Source: Pseudomonas anguilliseptica
GTDB taxonomy: Bacteria; Pseudomonadota; Gammaproteobacteria; Pseudomonadales; Pseudomonadaceae
Length of the DNA stretch: 64,000 bases
Assembly (NCBI RefSeq): GCF_021375795.1
Contig: NZ_JAEIOI010000001.1
Coordinates: forward strand, 372,001 to 436,000
Direction: 5' to 3'
Shown: positions 63,613-64,000 of the stretch, in pieces
Layout: each line of letters starts with the position of its first letter
Position numbering within the stretch: position 1 is the first letter of the stretch
The notes under the pieces: generated by a model
The model's database searches: none
What the model was told of the DNA's origin: nothing
What the model saw: the letters and a program-made list of their open reading frames with translations, nothing else
Position numbers and translations under genes: made by a program

Positions 63613-64000
63613 AGAACAGATCGATGGGGTCTACGTCCAGCGACCAACGCACCGCGCGGCCACTGGGCATCTGCTCCAAGGCCAGCATCCAGCTGTTGAG
63701 CAGGCGGTGCAGCGGGGCACGGGCATTGGCCTGGATTAGTAACTGGGCGCGGTAGCGACCGGCGCGGCGCTCCATCGGTGCGGGAATCGGCCCGAGCAGT
63801 TCGATGCCGCTGAGTGCCAACTCGCCGAGCAACAGTTCGGCTTCCGTGCAGGCATTGTCGAGAAAACCTTCGGCCTGGCCGGGTTTGTGCGCTTCGGCGC
63901 GCAGCAGGGCGAGGTGGCAGAACGGCGGCAGGCCAGCGCTGCGGCGCTCACTGAGGGCCTGTTCGGCGAAGGCGAAGTAGCCCTGCTCGGTCAGCTGCAC
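63611..64000 (-). CDS. priA: Primosomal protein N' (replication restart helicase PriA), C-terminal part
   Basis: The last 129 codons of priA are visible; the 5' part lies beyond the right edge, so the first codon shown is internal. Family-typical C-terminal blocks are SERRSAGLPPFCHLALLRAEAH, LLGPIPAPMERRAGRYRAQLLIQANARAPLHRLL and the terminal VRWSLDVDPIDLF. PriA restarts stalled replication forks. The C-terminal domain here is the part that helps bind SSB and DNA. The stop is formed at the edge of the ~199-bp repeat. Confidence 0.95.
   Translation of the reverse strand: MQLTEQGYFAFAEQALSERRSAGLPPFCHLALLRAEAHKPGQAEGFLDNACTEAELLLGELALSGIELLGPIPAPMERRAGRYRAQLLIQANARAPLHRLLNSWMLALEQMPSGRAVRWSLDVDPIDLF

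Overview
The window is a chromosomal segment of a Pseudomonas species. The evidence is the high-GC codon use and a gene order that follows the Pseudomonas aeruginosa PA0392-PA0433 region: yggT-proC-yggS / pilT-pilU / pyrC'-pyrB-pyrR-ruvX-yqgE-tonB-gshB / pilGHIJK-chpABC / rsmE / bioA / cytochrome b561-yceI / rhlE / metF / ahcY. After that come blocks that lie elsewhere in P. aeruginosa: metK with its ArsR-methyltransferase regulator, tktA-epd-pgk-fba, dbpA and priA. It is ordinary core genome with small accessory insertions. I see no prophage, transposase, integrase, CRISPR array, rRNA or tRNA.

Layout. 1-1.8 kb: proline and PLP housekeeping (yggT partial, proC, yggS). 1.9-4.2 kb: type IV pilus retraction ATPases pilT and pilU. 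4.1-6.2 kb: a two-gene radical-SAM / TIGR03915 DNA-metabolism operon behind a near-consensus LexA operator. 6.4-12.7 kb: a TM2 protein, then a long minus-strand run (non-catalytic pyrC', pyrB, pyrR, ruvX, yqgE, a TonB3-like protein, gshB). 12.9-26.4 kb: the complete Pil-Chp chemosensory operon, including a ChpA of about 2490 residues with two coding hexanucleotide repeat tracts. 26.4-32.2 kb: rsmE, bioA, cytochrome b561, YceI and rhlE. 32.4-41.7 kb: ppnN plus the activated-methyl cycle (metF, riboswitch-controlled ahcY, metK, and an ArsR-methyltransferase fusion overlapping metK), interrupted by two small membrane or heme proteins and ligB. 41.7-43.9 kb: a LysR regulator divergent from a TDT-family transporter. 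44.0-49.8 kb: central carbon genes tktA-epd-pgk-(lipoprotein)-fba. 50.0-61.9 kb: small lipoproteins, a hydrolase, a PQQ-type sugar dehydrogenase, a YgjP-like metallopeptidase, three solitary periplasmic solute-binding proteins, a Gre-like factor coupled to a YccS-type membrane protein, a flavoprotein and a two-receiver diguanylate cyclase. 61.9-64.0 kb: dbpA and the 3' end of priA.

The most interesting regulatory structures are four. (i) A LexA box over the promoter of the radical-SAM operon. (ii) A SAH-riboswitch-like leader of ahcY in which the pseudoknot strand overlaps a hairpin that would hide the ribosome-binding site. (iii) A 44-bp near-perfect palindrome abutting the -35 element of the ArsR-methyltransferase/metK promoter. 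(iv) Several families of short intergenic palindromic or MITE-like repeats, including a ~199-bp element at 63.4 kb whose right end recurs at 6.8 kb, both abutting stop codons.

Start codons were adjusted by ribosome-binding sites, signal peptides and remembered family lengths. All family names come from recognition of motifs, not from a database search.
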